A DNA stretch of 64,000 nt from Coleophoma eucalyptorum (Eukaryota > Ascomycota > Leotiomycetes > Helotiales > Dermateaceae), in contig JALRME010000005.1 of the NCBI GenBank assembly GCA_026120035.1, positions 1,054,001-1,118,000 of the forward strand. The letters run 5' to 3'. The notes beneath the pieces were generated by a model. The model was not told the origin of the DNA and searched no databases. It worked only from the letters and a program-made list of their open reading frames with translations. Position numbers and translations under genes: made by a program. Shown piece by piece: positions 10,918 to 22,225 of the stretch; the stretch's first letter is position 1; each line of letters opens with the position of its first letter.

Positions 10918-12401
10918 TCATGTTTCCTTGGGGCACATCCAAGTTGGCTCCAACCAAGGTTGACAAGTAGCAAAGCCCTGATTTAAACGACCATCTCGTC
11001 TAAGAATCCCCAGTTGCCATCCCCAGTCTGTTTCAATCTGTAAGCCATTCATGGTGAGCCAGTATCCAAGTATACCCTCAGGGCCGCATCTATCCACGTC
11101 TAGGATGCGTTCTGGAGCATGAGGGGCGTCGAAAATACCTGCCCAATCCCACTTCGGCTCCGAGGAAAGCATGGCGACTAGACCAGCATGGATGTTGAAA
11201 TACGTCCACATTGCACTTGCACGTCCATAGCCTGCGAGGTCTGTAAAACCGGTTTGTATCGAGCCGTCATGATGCTGTCCCCAATACATGAAGTCGTAGG
11301 CGGCGCGAATGTTGAACACTTTTCCATGTTCGACGGCTTGTAATCTAGGTGCTTCACCAGAAATGAAGAGATCTGGTCGGAAACGGAGGATATAATTATA
11401 ATGGACCGCATTCTGTAGCATGTACTTCTGGATTTGCTGGCCAGTCAGGTATAGTGAGTAGAAGGCAGAAAACATCCGATCGAGAGTTCCTCTGCATGGC
11501 GCTGCGAAGGGAGGAAGTTTTGGAATTGGTTGAGCTGATATGCTGACTGGATTAACTGTGAGTGTTTTAAGATGATCACCATAGCAGGTCTTGAGATGCC
11601 CATGGACAGACTCGTATGTGACCTCTTCTCCTTCAAACTCTGTCCCTTCGTAGAATACATCTTCGTCATACGTAAAGAAGTGCACGTCCACGCCACCTGA
11701 GCCGGTCCATTGTGATATGACCTTCTCCATGTGTGAGTCGCAGGTTTTTAGATAGGAACGGAGGAAGCCTGTGTATGCAATTGCAAGACGACCTGAATTT
11801 ATAAGCTTCTTTATTCAGCTCACATCTTAGCCGCTGAGCACTCACCTTTATCATCTACAGGCCCGCTGACTGTGCAAATATGGTTGTGATCTGATCTGAT
11901 TTGGAGGTGTCCATTATCTAGTATTTCGAGAACAGGCAGACTTAATTGACTCGTTCCCTGACTTGCCCGGCATCCTGATAAAAGATTTGACTGCCACACG
12001 ACACCATATGTAGGTTCCCCAGAAGGATGATTCCAGCCCAGCTCTAAAACTCCATCAACACGCAGCAGTGCATGCCAAGTAACATTGAATAACAATTTAG
12101 TATCCGTAGAGAACAACGTTCTGTGGTTGATCTGGTCAAGAAGTACTAGACTGCCACTCTCTTGCAACTTTAGTTGATATTGTCCAGAAGGTGATACAAG
12201 AATGATGTTGTCTAGAGACTGATTTGCACGTAAAACAGAAATGATTACGGGAGCATTGGAAGTGACGGATGGCAGTTTTACGTCGATGAGTGAGAGTGTA
12301 ATCAGAAGAACGATAAGTAAAGCGACAGCAGTGATAAGGGTGGCTTTCCAACCTCGAGTGCTGGACTTTGCTCGTCCCAGAAGACGATACTGTTGTATCA
12401 T
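10918..12401 (-). CDS. Type II membrane protein: bulb-lectin-like domain plus glycosyltransferase-like domain
   Basis: Two exons (11846-12401 and 10918-11792; intron 53 nt, donor GTGAGT) give 476 aa. A short basic cytosolic tail is followed by one membrane helix at about residues 19-41 (ATLITAVALLIVLLITLSL), so the bulk should lie in the Golgi/ER lumen or outside. Residues about 50-180 read like a bulb-type mannose-lectin fold: LVSPSGQYQLKLQESGSLVLL, then GVLELGWNH, VWQSNLLSG and LEILDNGHLQI, each a strand plus 'NGxL'-like turn. The second domain starts RLAIAYTGFLRSY and includes VDVHFFTYD, YNYILRFRPDLFISG and GPEGILGYWL, similar to poorly described glycosyltransferase-like proteins with an 'RPDL' motif. 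Enzyme activity is inferred, not shown. The gene ends 130 bases from the HET gene, tail to tail. Confidence 0.7.
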
Positions 12402-13163
12402 GATGCTCTATTATCTGGAAGTATAGCAAGGTGGCGGCATATAGAAATTCATGATGGGCCTTGCAAACCAAAAGATATGTGTATAATCTCGCCGCCCTAG
12501 CTTTCGCACCTGAGACATTACCCACTCTGCATATTTTTACTTCTCATGCTCCTCTCTTACTAGTTCCCGACTTATCTCACTTGAGTAGCCAGCCATGAAT
12601 GACAATATCAGTAAGAATGCTCTGCCTCATTTCCTTTCACAAAGTTGTCTTACACGAAGCTGGTAAGGGTCGGTTGAGTAACACAAGGTTGGATTAGACA
12701 CCAAGGCGAAGCGAGCCTGGTGAGAGCGAGGCGAGCAGAGACGGAATGGGAAGAAAAAGTAGAAAAAGGGAAAGAAAGAAAAAGGGAGACGGTAAGGAAT
12801 TCAGTGGGGAGAACGGTGGTATCAATGACCAGACAGAGCTAATACTACCCCATTGGCCATGCTGGTTATGTTAGTAAAAGCGTCGGAATCAAACAGTCAT
12901 GTGATATGCTTTGTTTGCACTCAAGGCGTCAGTCAAGTACTGATGACAGGGCTCTTCTGGTCTGTCACAATGAAGAGCTTTTCAACTTCAAAGGGTACAC
13001 TCCAAAATCTATGTCTTTTTCGTGCAACAAAAAGTGTACCAGATTATATACAGGTAGCCCTATAGTACTTGTGCAGAGGGCTTATCAAGCTCTGGTTGAG
13101 CGTCGCAGAACTTGATGTTAATGGTATGCTTCAACACTCTCTATGAGACACTTCATTGTACCT
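12402..13163. other. Intergenic region with a purine-rich tract
   Basis: Promoter side of the lectin-like gene and 3' side of the secreted protein gene. A strongly purine-biased tract of G/A runs occupies about 12718-12795. No gene recognised. Confidence 0.5.
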
Positions 13164-13640
13164 CTAACACCAGCAGGGATTAAATCCCGAAACATAGGCC
13201 CAATGCCAGTAGCCGTTTTGGCAAGGGAAACTGTAGCCATCGTAGAGGTCATCTCGGTCTCCAGCATAGGTTTTTATTGAACCGTCCCCACCAGAACAGT
13301 AGACATTGTAACCTCCGCCACTTCTGTAAAAATCGAGGGTTGGTTTTGAATTGTCGCAATTGAAGGTGCCTGAGAACCAGTCTGGTCGGGGATAGTCCAG
13401 GCCTGCAAGTTTGGCCTCAAGATCTGGCTTGGCCGTCCATTGACCATTGCCGCCCAAGATCCACTTGTTATCTGAGCAAACTGCCTCATCTGTGGTGTAG
13501 ATAACCTCTCCATCGCCTAGATTACAGTTACGCTCGGTTGACTGGATCGCCCAATCGGTGCAGCCACCTGTATCGGCAACGACAATGACCGAGTTGGCAA
13601 GCGCGACGAGTGCTATAGATGTGATAGTAGCCTGGAACAT
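13164..13640 (-). CDS. Small secreted cysteine-rich protein
   Basis: A single exon of 158 aa, ATG at 13638-13640 and TAG at 13164-13166. The first 22 or so residues (MFQATITSIALVALANSVIV) form a signal peptide with likely cleavage after the following VA. The mature part, about 136 aa, has eight cysteines (residues about 27, 39, 55, 94, 114, 139, 156, 158), an even number as expected for disulphides, is rich in Trp, Gly and Asp, and ends in a C-W-C tail. I do not recognise the family. Size, secretion and cysteine content fit an extracellular or effector-like protein, but a secreted housekeeping role is equally possible. Confidence 0.75.
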   Translation of the reverse strand: MFQATITSIALVALANSVIVVADTGGCTDWAIQSTERNCNLGDGEVIYTTDEAVCSDNKWILGGNGQWTAKPDLEAKLAGLDYPRPDWFSGTFNCDNSKPTLDFYRSGGGYNVYCSGGDGSIKTYAGDRDDLYDGYSFPCQNGYWHWAYVSGFNPCWC

Positions 13641-14422
13641 AACGTTGGATTGGTTGGTCTAGTTATAAAGGAAAAAGGTCAGGAAGGTTAATCAATTCAG
13701 ATATAAAGGTTGACTCGTCTGACTTATATGCGTGCATCGAGCGATTAGGAGCTAATACTGATCAAGTATAGTCTAGACTACCATAAGTAAGGTTATTACA
13801 GAGTTTTTGATGGAATGTATGTCTGGTATAGAGTCGTTGGTGGAACGTAAGGAGAAGGTAGGGGGTCCAGAGCATATGTCGACGCTTGACACGGTCAACA
13901 ACCTAGGGAACCTCTAGACCGACCGGGGCAAGCTAGTCAAGGCGGCCTAGAGGTTGGCTCTGTATCCATGACTACTTCTATCTCAAGTACCTCCTAAATA
14001 ACAGGTCAATCTGGGCACAGTGAATTATACAACTGAACTATCTTCACGATGTTAAATTCCCTCTTTTCCAATGTGTATTACAGGCTTAAGTTGAAATAAA
14101 ACTCTTGCCTCCGAGCAAGCGTAAATAACCCAGACTGGCATTGATAATCCTATTCATCTGGATGCATTGCTACCACTGGAGATATATGGATATGGGTATC
14201 ACGCTGCACGCGTGAGTGCTACTGCTACCGCTTCCTAGCGAGCAACTTTGTTAGCCAATGACGCACTAGTCCTCTTGTAGAATCCATACAAACGAACGCC
14301 GGCACTATATTCCCCCGCACTTTCAACCATGCGCAAATGCTCGAAGTCCCGGTCGGCCACGGCTGCTGACCATTTCTTTTCTCTCACTCGCCAACCCCGT
14401 CGTCGTCACTCCGTATGTGACC
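13641..14422. other. Intergenic region with an inverted repeat
   Basis: About 780 bases between divergent genes. It contains the inverted repeat listed at 13909-13955. The bases just before the regulator start are CG-rich and include CCGG-type boxes, but I cannot assign a factor. Confidence 0.45.
13909..13955. repeat. 9-bp inverted repeat around a GC-rich loop
   Basis: AACCTCTAG at 13909-13917 pairs perfectly with CTAGAGGTT at 13947-13955, leaving a 29-base loop. It lies in the intergenic region and could be the end of a decayed mobile element or a regulatory palindrome. Confidence 0.5.
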
Positions 14423-17110
14423 ATGAACATACTTGAAGCACAGGTCAACGATATCGAATATCTTACCGAGTCTCCAATTGCCTTGACTGCTACCAGCCCC
14501 CTTGACATGAACGTCAATGGCCAGCAAGGGTCCAATGCTGGCGCTGCACAACTTCACCGACAGAGCACAACGGAAAGCCCCGCTGCGAGCGGAACGGGCA
14601 ATGGGAACCTCAACCACAACAATAACGGCAAGAAGAGGAAGGTTGACGAGTCTGGCTCCCCGATAACTAACAGCTCTGGCGCTGGCAATACTGGGCAGAC
14701 AGCGGCGCAAACAAGAGCGAAAAGGAATCGGTATATTTCGATTGCATGGTACGTCTGGGTTTTGTTGCCGATGCCTATTGATGTCGACATTGGAATTTCT
14801 ATACTGATCAGAATCATAGCAATGAATGCAAACGCAGGAAAATAAAGTGCAATGGCAATACTCGTAATACTTCTCTTCCTCATCTTTGTTCTGGAGCGTG
14901 TTAACAATATCAGCTTGTCAACGATGCGGAAATCTCAACCTCGAATGCCAATATGCGCCGAATTGCTGCTCGAGTGGCTTCAAAGAATCCGAAGAGTTCA
15001 AGCAAATGAATGCCCACCTTTCCGCTCTTCAAGAACAAGTCGATAACCTATATGCAAACCTCAATGCGCTCCGAGCTGGCCATGATGGATCAGGCGGGTT
15101 TCCAGCTTCGTCTGAAAGATCTGTGTCAGTCTCTCAGGCTTCGATCCCTCCACCTGGGATAACTCCTATCAATCGAGACCGACCTACTCCTAAACACCCT
15201 TCTTTCCGAGGCCCGACCAGCTCGGCCTTTAGCCTAGACGTTGCGAAGACAACTCTTCATAATATGGGGTATCCGAATTTGACCGAAGGTGATGAGAGCC
15301 TTGCCACTGAGGATGTTACACCCGTTGGGTCGCCGCCATTAAAGCCCATGCCTCGGCCTACTATACAAGATACGAATCCTCGACGAGACCCCATATGGGC
15401 GTTTAGTAAAGAAGAGATGATTCGATTGTGTCGAGTGTATGAAGAAGAGATGGGATTGATGTATCCAGTGGCTAACATTGAACAATTGATCATACACGGT
15501 ACCAATCTGTATGATTTCATCGATGCAGCTATACGGACTGGCCTAGTAAATGGTTCATCTAAGGGTGGTATTAAAGACGAGCAGTCATGTGTCCTGAAAA
15601 TGGTGCTGGCTTGTGCGACAGTGACAGAAGGCAGCGGACATAGCGACGTTGGCCATCAATTGTTCGAGAGCGTAAGAGATGCTGCGGATCGAATATTACA
15701 CAGCGAGACCATTGAGGTTAAAAACCTTCCATTTTTGGTCCTTGTGGTAAGTGCGATTTCATACATTGCATTCCTTATGAGTCCATTTCCTTCCTACTCA
15801 GATTGGATCTGAATAATAATTTGACCATTCTTGCAGGCCATATTCCACTTCCACTGCGATGAAGAGGCGTTGGCATGGCGTATCATTGGCCAAGTTGCTA
15901 GGATGTGCATTGAGCTGGGCCTGCATCGACGTGATTCCCTATTCAAGACAGTCACCGACGAGGAAGAAAGACGAAGTGCCATTAAGCTATTTTGGTCTAT
16001 ATATGTACTAGACAGGCGATGGAGTTTTGGAACTGGCATGCCATTTGCATTGCAAGATGCTGATATTGATCCAAGCCTGCCCGAGCCTGTAAGTTTCTTC
16101 CGTAGGTTTGAGGGCTTCGTTAATCTGAACTATAGGATGTTGAAATACCGTATCTAAACGTCATGATATCATATTCTCGTATCGGCTCCAAAGTCTGGAA
16201 GTCGGTCTGTTCGTTCTCTCCAGCAGTGTCCCCTTCACTCAATGTGGAAGAAATCGGCTATCTTGACTACCAAATTCTTCAATGGCAGAAGAGTATTCCT
16301 CCAGAACTTCTACTTCCAACATCGGCTCAACCTCAGAGTTCATCCAGAGCAATGCACAGACTCCAGATACTTTTGTACCTCCGAAGCAATCAGATGCGCA
16401 TTCTGATCTACCGACCAGTGTTACTTTCAGCATCTTCCATCCAGGAAAATCTCCACTACGCAAATACGGTTGTTGAGCTTGCTAAAGACACAATTCGGGC
16501 TCTGACCCATCTCAATCATACATCTGATATATACCGTGCCCAGCAAGTATGTTTTAATTACTTTTTGATATCAGCCCTTGCAGTCATTTTCTTGGCAAGC
16601 TGCCACGCACCTGTTCCTTTCAGCAGTCTTTGTAGGGACGAGTTTTATATGGCCTTAGACTTGGTCAAAGGATTTAGCAATAAATCCTTCGTCAGCAAAC
16701 GTTTATGGAAGACGATTAAGGGCCTCAAAGAAGTTGGACCGAAACTCGGGCTTTCACCAGACTTTAGCTCTGCCACAGGTCAAAACGGTCTCATAGGCAC
16801 AATGCCCGAAGATGCCCATTCGAGTGCTGCTCTGGCCATGGCTGATCTTGCCGGACATGAGATTTCCCGACCAAACAATATGTATGGTGGCAATCAAGAT
16901 AACCATGGAGTAAGAAATGGTAGCAGTGGAAGTCCAATGAATGGATTCCAGATGAGCCACGAGATGACAGCCCTTTTTGAATTGGCTTTGCAGGGTGTGA
17001 ATGGTCAGTCTGGCTTTGCAGGTATGGATGGGAATCGAGATGATGGATTAGGGGCTGCTGTTTTTGGAGGCGAGGAAGAGTTGTATCGACACATGAGAGA
17101 CCTGTTTTAG
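14423..17110 (+). CDS. Zn2Cys6 fungal transcription factor
   Basis: Five exons: 14423-14748, 14820-14863, 14914-15746, 15837-16088 and 16136-17110, giving 809 aa. The zinc cluster CNECKRRKIKC, then NGNTPCQRC, then six residues and a final Cys is complete only after splicing. Its first Cys codon is split by intron 1, and a 44-nt exon carries the basic part. A linker and short coiled coil follow (EEFKQMNAHLSALQEQVDNL, about residues 155-175). The fungal_trans middle homology region spans roughly 310-560 and includes MCIELGLHRRDS and an AIKLFWSIYVLDRRWS block. The N terminus is Ser/Asn/Gly-rich, as in activation regions. Such proteins bind CGG half-sites as dimers in the nucleus. The gene lies 690 bases from fumarylacetoacetase, tail to tail; a role in controlling aromatic catabolism is only a guess from position. 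Confidence 0.92.
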
Positions 17111-17800
17111 TTAGCTGCGCTTTATTTTAATGAACCACCCTTGGTAGATACCAATATCATACTGAACAACTTTGCGATGGGTCCATTTTGAGATCATGTG
17201 CATCATGTTCCAGGCTTTCGATATACAATAGCTTAGACCTTTCTCAAAAGGGGACGGTTTGAAATTTCGTGCCAAGGAACACTGATCCGTCATCGGAGCA
17301 AGAGTCTCGTCTCCCATCTCTCATCTATTAATATTAAAGAGCCGAAGAGTGTCTGAGGTGCAAAGTAGTGCTAGATCTCTTTCTGTCTTTCTAGGTTCGC
17401 ACATATGGCAGACTATTGACCTGCTCGCTAAACAGGTTTTAAGGATCCGGCTACCTGGCTCGCCTGGTAAGGTTCCTGGCTGTAGTTAGCAAAAACACAG
17501 AGAAGGTTTTACCAACGAAGGGGCGGATAAGTCCCAAGCAGAGCTGTGACTCTGGAGAGCTAAATGCACCTCTGGAAAATATTCACGTGCAATGTTCTGC
17601 TAGATGGAGAGGGGGGAACAGTCAACCCGGGCGTATGATACACCTACTATGTTTACCAGTCGCAGTCACGTTGGGGCTTGCACAGGGTGATCGTACTTTT
17701 TTTCAAGTTGGATTTTATCATACGCATTCAAATCGTTGCGAGGCTTGAGGACTTTATATTGTGGATGTTGCTGTATGTTTTAATGGCTGTATTTATGACT
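17111..17800. other. Intergenic 3' region between regulator and fumarylacetoacetase
   Basis: Both flanking genes end here. No gene, tRNA or repeat recognised in about 690 bases. Confidence 0.5.
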
Positions 17801-19189
17801 TCATAGAGAAATTGCACTCTCAATGCGTCCTGCACAATCACCAAAGCCCACCCTGCCTACCTCTTCGTTCTCGCAAACACCCCGAATGAGAATCTCATCA
17901 CCATCTTTCAAGAACTTTCTTACATCCATACCTGCTAGCATAATCTCTTTCTTGCCACCCTGGCACATCTCCAACAGACTGCCTAATGCGTGGTCGTCCT
18001 TTCCACTGATGGTTCCGCTGCCAAGCAGATCACCAGTGTTCATTTGACATCCGCCCGCACTGTGATGGGCTATCATTTGCGGGAAGCTCCAGATTAAGTT
18101 ATTGGCTGATACTCGGGAAATGGTTGTAGTCGAACCATCTGGTGTTGTAAGGTCGACTGCTAATTTTATATCGTAGTAGTTATCTTGCCGTGACTCCTTT
18201 AGGTATGGTAAAAGTTCTGTTCCATTGGGCAAGCCATTTGTACGGAAGGGCTCGAGAGCATCTGCCAAAACTACCCATGGCGAAATGGTGGTTGCGAAGT
18301 TCTTAGCATTAAAGGGGCCCAAGGGAACGTATTCCCAGGTCTGAATATCCCTTGCTGACCAGTCGTTCATTAACACGTATCCAAATATGGCCTCCTCTGC
18401 TTGTTCTCCAATGCGTAATGGTTCTCCCAACTTGTTTCCCGTGCATAAGAAGCAGCCTAATTCAAGTTCCATATCAAGTCTCCTACAAGGCCCAAAGGTT
18501 GGCACTTTAGGCTCCGCTGTCGGGTCGAGGAGAATCTGACCATTAGGTCGTCTGACCGGCGTCCCCGAAACGACTACAGATGATGCTCGGCCATGATAGC
18601 CCACCGGCAAATGTGTATAATTTGGTTGCAAAGCATTCGCAGGCCCTCTAAACATTGTTCCAACATTGAAAGCATGGTTTATTCCAGCAAAGAAGTCGGT
18701 ATAATCGCCAATTTGCATAGGGATATGAGTCTTAAATTCATTCTTTGGAATGACGACGGTATCCCTCAGCTTCTCATTGTCTTTGAGTAGTTCGGGGAAT
18801 TTCGTGTCTTCGACCAGGATATCTTGGATGTAGGTTCGCACAGCTCTGTGGGTTGGCCGGCCGAGAGCTGCGAAGGCATTAAGGGTAGGTTGCGAAAAGG
18901 CAGCGAAGAGCTCTTTGGTATCGGAAAAGGACGGAGACTTGAGCTTCGCAAAGCCATTTCCAGCTGCGAATGCCTTCAAATCGAATGCAAATTCACCGAT
19001 TGCGACAGCTGGCCTCCAATCGGCGTCAGACTTGCTGTGGATAATGCCGAAGGGGATATTTGAGAGAGAGAAGTCGCTGTCGGTGGGAACGGACAGCCAT
19101 GATTTGAGCGGAGCCATGTTTGCAGAATGGGTGGAAAAGGTTCTGGGGTTGAAGATTCGACGAGGAAGCTTGGGTATAGCACGCAGCAT
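17801..19189 (-). CDS. fahA: Fumarylacetoacetase
   Basis: A single exon of 462 aa. FAH hydrolyses fumarylacetoacetate to fumarate and acetoacetate, the last step of phenylalanine/tyrosine/homogentisate breakdown. Diagnostic stretches are PFGIIHS near the front, DYTDFFAGINHAFNVG, LPVGYHGRASSVVVSGTPV (with the catalytic His), the DMELELGCFLCTGN block with metal-binding acidic residues, NDWSARDIQTWEYVPLGPFN, and a C-terminal GDEILIRG. The usual start of the family is MAPLKSWL, here Met25 (19115-19117). The ATG at 19187-19189 adds 24 basic, hydroxyl-rich, acid-free residues that look like a mitochondrial presequence. Both starts are in frame and either may be used. The gene is divergent from a CYP504-like P450 that would feed the same pathway. 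Confidence 0.96.
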   Translation of the reverse strand: MLRAIPKLPRRIFNPRTFSTHSANMAPLKSWLSVPTDSDFSLSNIPFGIIHSKSDADWRPAVAIGEFAFDLKAFAAGNGFAKLKSPSFSDTKELFAAFSQPTLNAFAALGRPTHRAVRTYIQDILVEDTKFPELLKDNEKLRDTVVIPKNEFKTHIPMQIGDYTDFFAGINHAFNVGTMFRGPANALQPNYTHLPVGYHGRASSVVVSGTPVRRPNGQILLDPTAEPKVPTFGPCRRLDMELELGCFLCTGNKLGEPLRIGEQAEEAIFGYVLMNDWSARDIQTWEYVPLGPFNAKNFATTISPWVVLADALEPFRTNGLPNGTELLPYLKESRQDNYYDIKLAVDLTTPDGSTTTISRVSANNLIWSFPQMIAHHSAGGCQMNTGDLLGSGTISGKDDHALGSLLEMCQGGKKEIMLAGMDVRKFLKDGDEILIRGVCENEEVGRVGFGDCAGRIESAISL

Positions 19190-20090
19190 TGACTTAAGTT
19201 CAATTGAATGAGCTACAGAAAGTTGTCAGCAGAGGGAGAAGCTCCAAGAGAACGCCACTGAGAACCCAACGAGGCATAGAGCGGGGTTAGGGTTGGGTAG
19301 GGCATTGCGGGGCTAAGGGCGAGCCTCAAACACGTGAATACGCGTGATGGAGGGGTTGAGAGGTGGTGGGTGTGGATACGGTGCTGCAGCACAGCACAGT
19401 CCCCAGCAATGCACTACTACAGTGCGATTATGGATCTCCATGACGGAATGCTGTCGAGTCTTCCGCGGTAGATTCTCCTTTTTCCACAGGTAGCGCCACA
19501 CCATCATCCAGAAAAGACCCTCCCTTCTCCCTCCGGAGCAATGAGCGGCAGGGCCACGCTACCAGCGGAATTCATTCCGGGCAGCAACAGATCCTACAAT
19601 ATCGGCGGGCTATGAGCTCTGCTTTCACAGAATTGTATACGGTACGGCCGGTATAGCCAGGGCAGGGAAGGCAATGAATGTATTCTGTACCGGCAGCACC
19701 AACTTGGAATGCCCATAGTCGTGTGCGGAATTGCTGCGCCGCTGAGATCCATCACGCCCTAAATAGCATCGGCATTCTCCCGTCTGGGGTGGACCAGCCC
19801 CAGCCTTCCCCACGTTTCGCTGGGACCAATGGAGAGAAGCGCAATCAAAGCCTCCATGGCTGTCCGCCCCCTTTCACCTCTGCTTCCCCGCGGACCGCGT
19901 GTGCTCACCGGCAGCCAGGCCATAGACGGTGGTGGTGATATCCATTAGCCTGTGACAGAATGAGGTAAGAGAGGTAGGTGTGTGCCGGTCATCTTTTGGA
20001 TCCCTCTTCTCACGGCTACTTCATAAAGCCCGAGTCTTCCCCCCCTTCCCGATCCTTCAACGGCTCAGTTTAGCCTTTCTCTTCTACACC
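19190..20090. promoter_or_regulatory. Divergent promoter region of fahA and the CYP504-like gene
   Basis: A 900-base region between two divergent genes of apparently the same pathway. It includes a G-rich patch (about 19276-19325), a CCAAT box in the context GGGACCAATGG near 19822, and a C-rich stretch just before the P450 start. Shared control is inferred from layout only. Confidence 0.5.
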
Positions 20091-21744
20091 ATGTCTTACC
20101 AAACTATCGGCATAGCCATCTTGGCTATTGTGGCTCTCATCTACAAGTATCTTAATCGAACTGACATGCCGAAGATCAAAAACTTGCCAGAAATCCCCGG
20201 AGTACCACTGTTTGGAAATCTATTGCAGTTTGGCAGTGAGCATGCAAAGGTTGCTGGAGCACTTGCCAAGAAGTACGGTCCAGTCTTCCAAGTGCGTCTG
20301 GGAAATCGGGTAAGAATGGAATCTCCTTCGACGGAGATTTGCAGAGCACTGATGGCAAGCAGCGTATTATCTTCGCTAATACTTTTGATTCCGTACGACA
20401 TATCTGGATTCAAAACCAGTCCGCTCTGATCTCACGACCGACTTTGCATACATTCCACACTGTCGTATCCAGCTCGCAAGGGTTCACTATTGGTACTTCG
20501 CCCTGGGACGAGTCCTGCAAGCAACGACGAAAGGCAGCAGCAACGGCGCTTAACCGACCTGCAGTGCAATCATATATGCCAATCATCGATCTCGAGTGCA
20601 ATGTTTCTATTAAAGAACTTCTTCTGGACAGTAAAGATGGCAAGAAGGATATTGACCCGATCGCCTACTTCCAGAGATTTGCACTCAACACGTCTTTGAC
20701 ATTGAACTATGGAACGAGAATTGATGGCAACGTTAATGATGAGTTGTTAAAGGAGATTTGCGACGTTGAGCGGGCCATTAGCAACTTCAGATCTACGAGC
20801 AACAATTGGCAAGACTACATCCCTCTCATGAGAATTTTTCCAAAAGCCAACACCGAAGCGGTGGAATACCGAGCCCGGAGAGATCGATACCTAACCTTAT
20901 TATTGAACAACTTGAAGAAGGAAATCGCTGAAGGCACGGATAAGCCATGCATTACGGGGAATATTCTGAAAGATCCAGAAGCGAAGTTGAACGAGGGTAT
21001 GTCCTTTCGCCAAAGCCAGAGGAGATGGTATATTAACGATTGATAGATGAAATTAAGTCGATTTGCCTTACCATGGTATCCGCAGGTCTTGATACAGTCC
21101 CCGGAAACCTGATCATGGGAATCGCCTATCTCTCCTCACCGCATGGCCAGGAAATCCAAAAGCGTGCCTACGAAGAAATCATGAAGGTCTACCCAACGGG
21201 TGATGCCTGGGAGAGGTGTCTCGTCGAAGAGAAAGTACCATACGTTACAGCATTTGTCCGAGAGGTTTTGCGATTCTTTATAGTTATTCCTATCTGTTTA
21301 CCACGAACCAGCATCAAAGACATCACATACGAGAACGCCACCATCCCAGCAGGCTCAACTTTTTATATGAATGCCTGGTCCGCAAACTACGATGGTAGCC
21401 ATTTTAAATCACCCAATGAATTCTCCGTGGAACGCTACCTCGATAACCCCGAAGGTAGCGGCACTCCACATTATGCCTACGGAGCTGGTAGTCGCATGTG
21501 TGCCGGTAGTCATCTCGCAAATCGGGAGCTCTACACTGCATTTATACGACTGATTACTGCTTTCCATATCGATCCACCCAAGCTCAAGGAAGACGAGCCC
21601 ATTTTGGATGCCCTTGCTTGCAATGCCATTCCAACCGCCTTGACCACGGACCCCAAACCTTTCAAGTGTGGGTTCCGTCCTAGGGATAAGGCACGCTTAG
21701 AGCAATGGATAAGGGACAGTGATGAGAGAACGAAGAATTTGTAG
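20091..21744 (+). CDS. Cytochrome P450, CYP504-like (phenylacetate hydroxylase)
   Basis: Three exons: 20091-20309, 20363-20996 and 21047-21744, giving 516 aa. An N-terminal membrane helix (IGIAILAIVALIY) anchors it in the ER. P450 marks are AGLDT at residues 297-301 (I helix), VREVLR (ExxR), and YGAGSRMCAG with haem Cys at residue 436; the usual Phe of that motif is Tyr. The blocks QRRKAAATALNRPAVQSYMP and PRTSIKDITYENATIPAGS are typical of CYP504 enzymes such as PhacA (phenylacetate 2-hydroxylase) and PhacB (3-hydroxyphenylacetate 6-hydroxylase), which lead to homogentisate. Its neighbour fahA acts later in that route, which supports the call. PhacA and PhacB types cannot be told apart by eye. 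Confidence 0.88.
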
Positions 21745-22225
21745 TAGCTATGTATTGTGACTGCATTGTTTGTGGTGGAAAATTGACATTTACATTGGAT
21801 CTATTGTACACAGAATGAAATGATACCAACGAGATCTTGAACATGGGCTCTTTCCCTTATGTATGAAACTCGTGGGCCAATCAGATATATAAAGACGATG
21901 AATATCAAGCTCGCTTGACTCAAATTCGATCGATATATACTGAGACCTGCTCCTGTCTGCCACATGCCTTTGACCTGCAACATCCGTCCTACGCGTCGAG
22001 TCGAATATCGCATTTAACGCCAGATGATCTGGGGCACCCATACACTGCCCAATTTCAATAGCTACACAGAGCTATCGTTCGTACTGATGAGGTAAGGACA
22101 TCAAATCTGGGTCGTCTTTGATTCTTTGAGTCGATATCACGTGATACGGTAAATCGGCCCCCAATGCTATTCCAACATACATCAAGAGGACCAATTCAAG
22201 GGCTTGGGCATAACCGAACGCCCCC
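21745..22225. other. Intergenic 3' region
   Basis: Between the 3' ends of the P450 gene and the small membrane protein gene. No feature recognised. Confidence 0.5.

Noticed and set aside
20310..20344. Alternative 35-nt first intron of the P450
   Set aside because: It would insert STDGKQ before RIIFANTF; the 53-nt intron (20310-20362) gives the family-typical LGNR/RIIFANTF join and a normal length.
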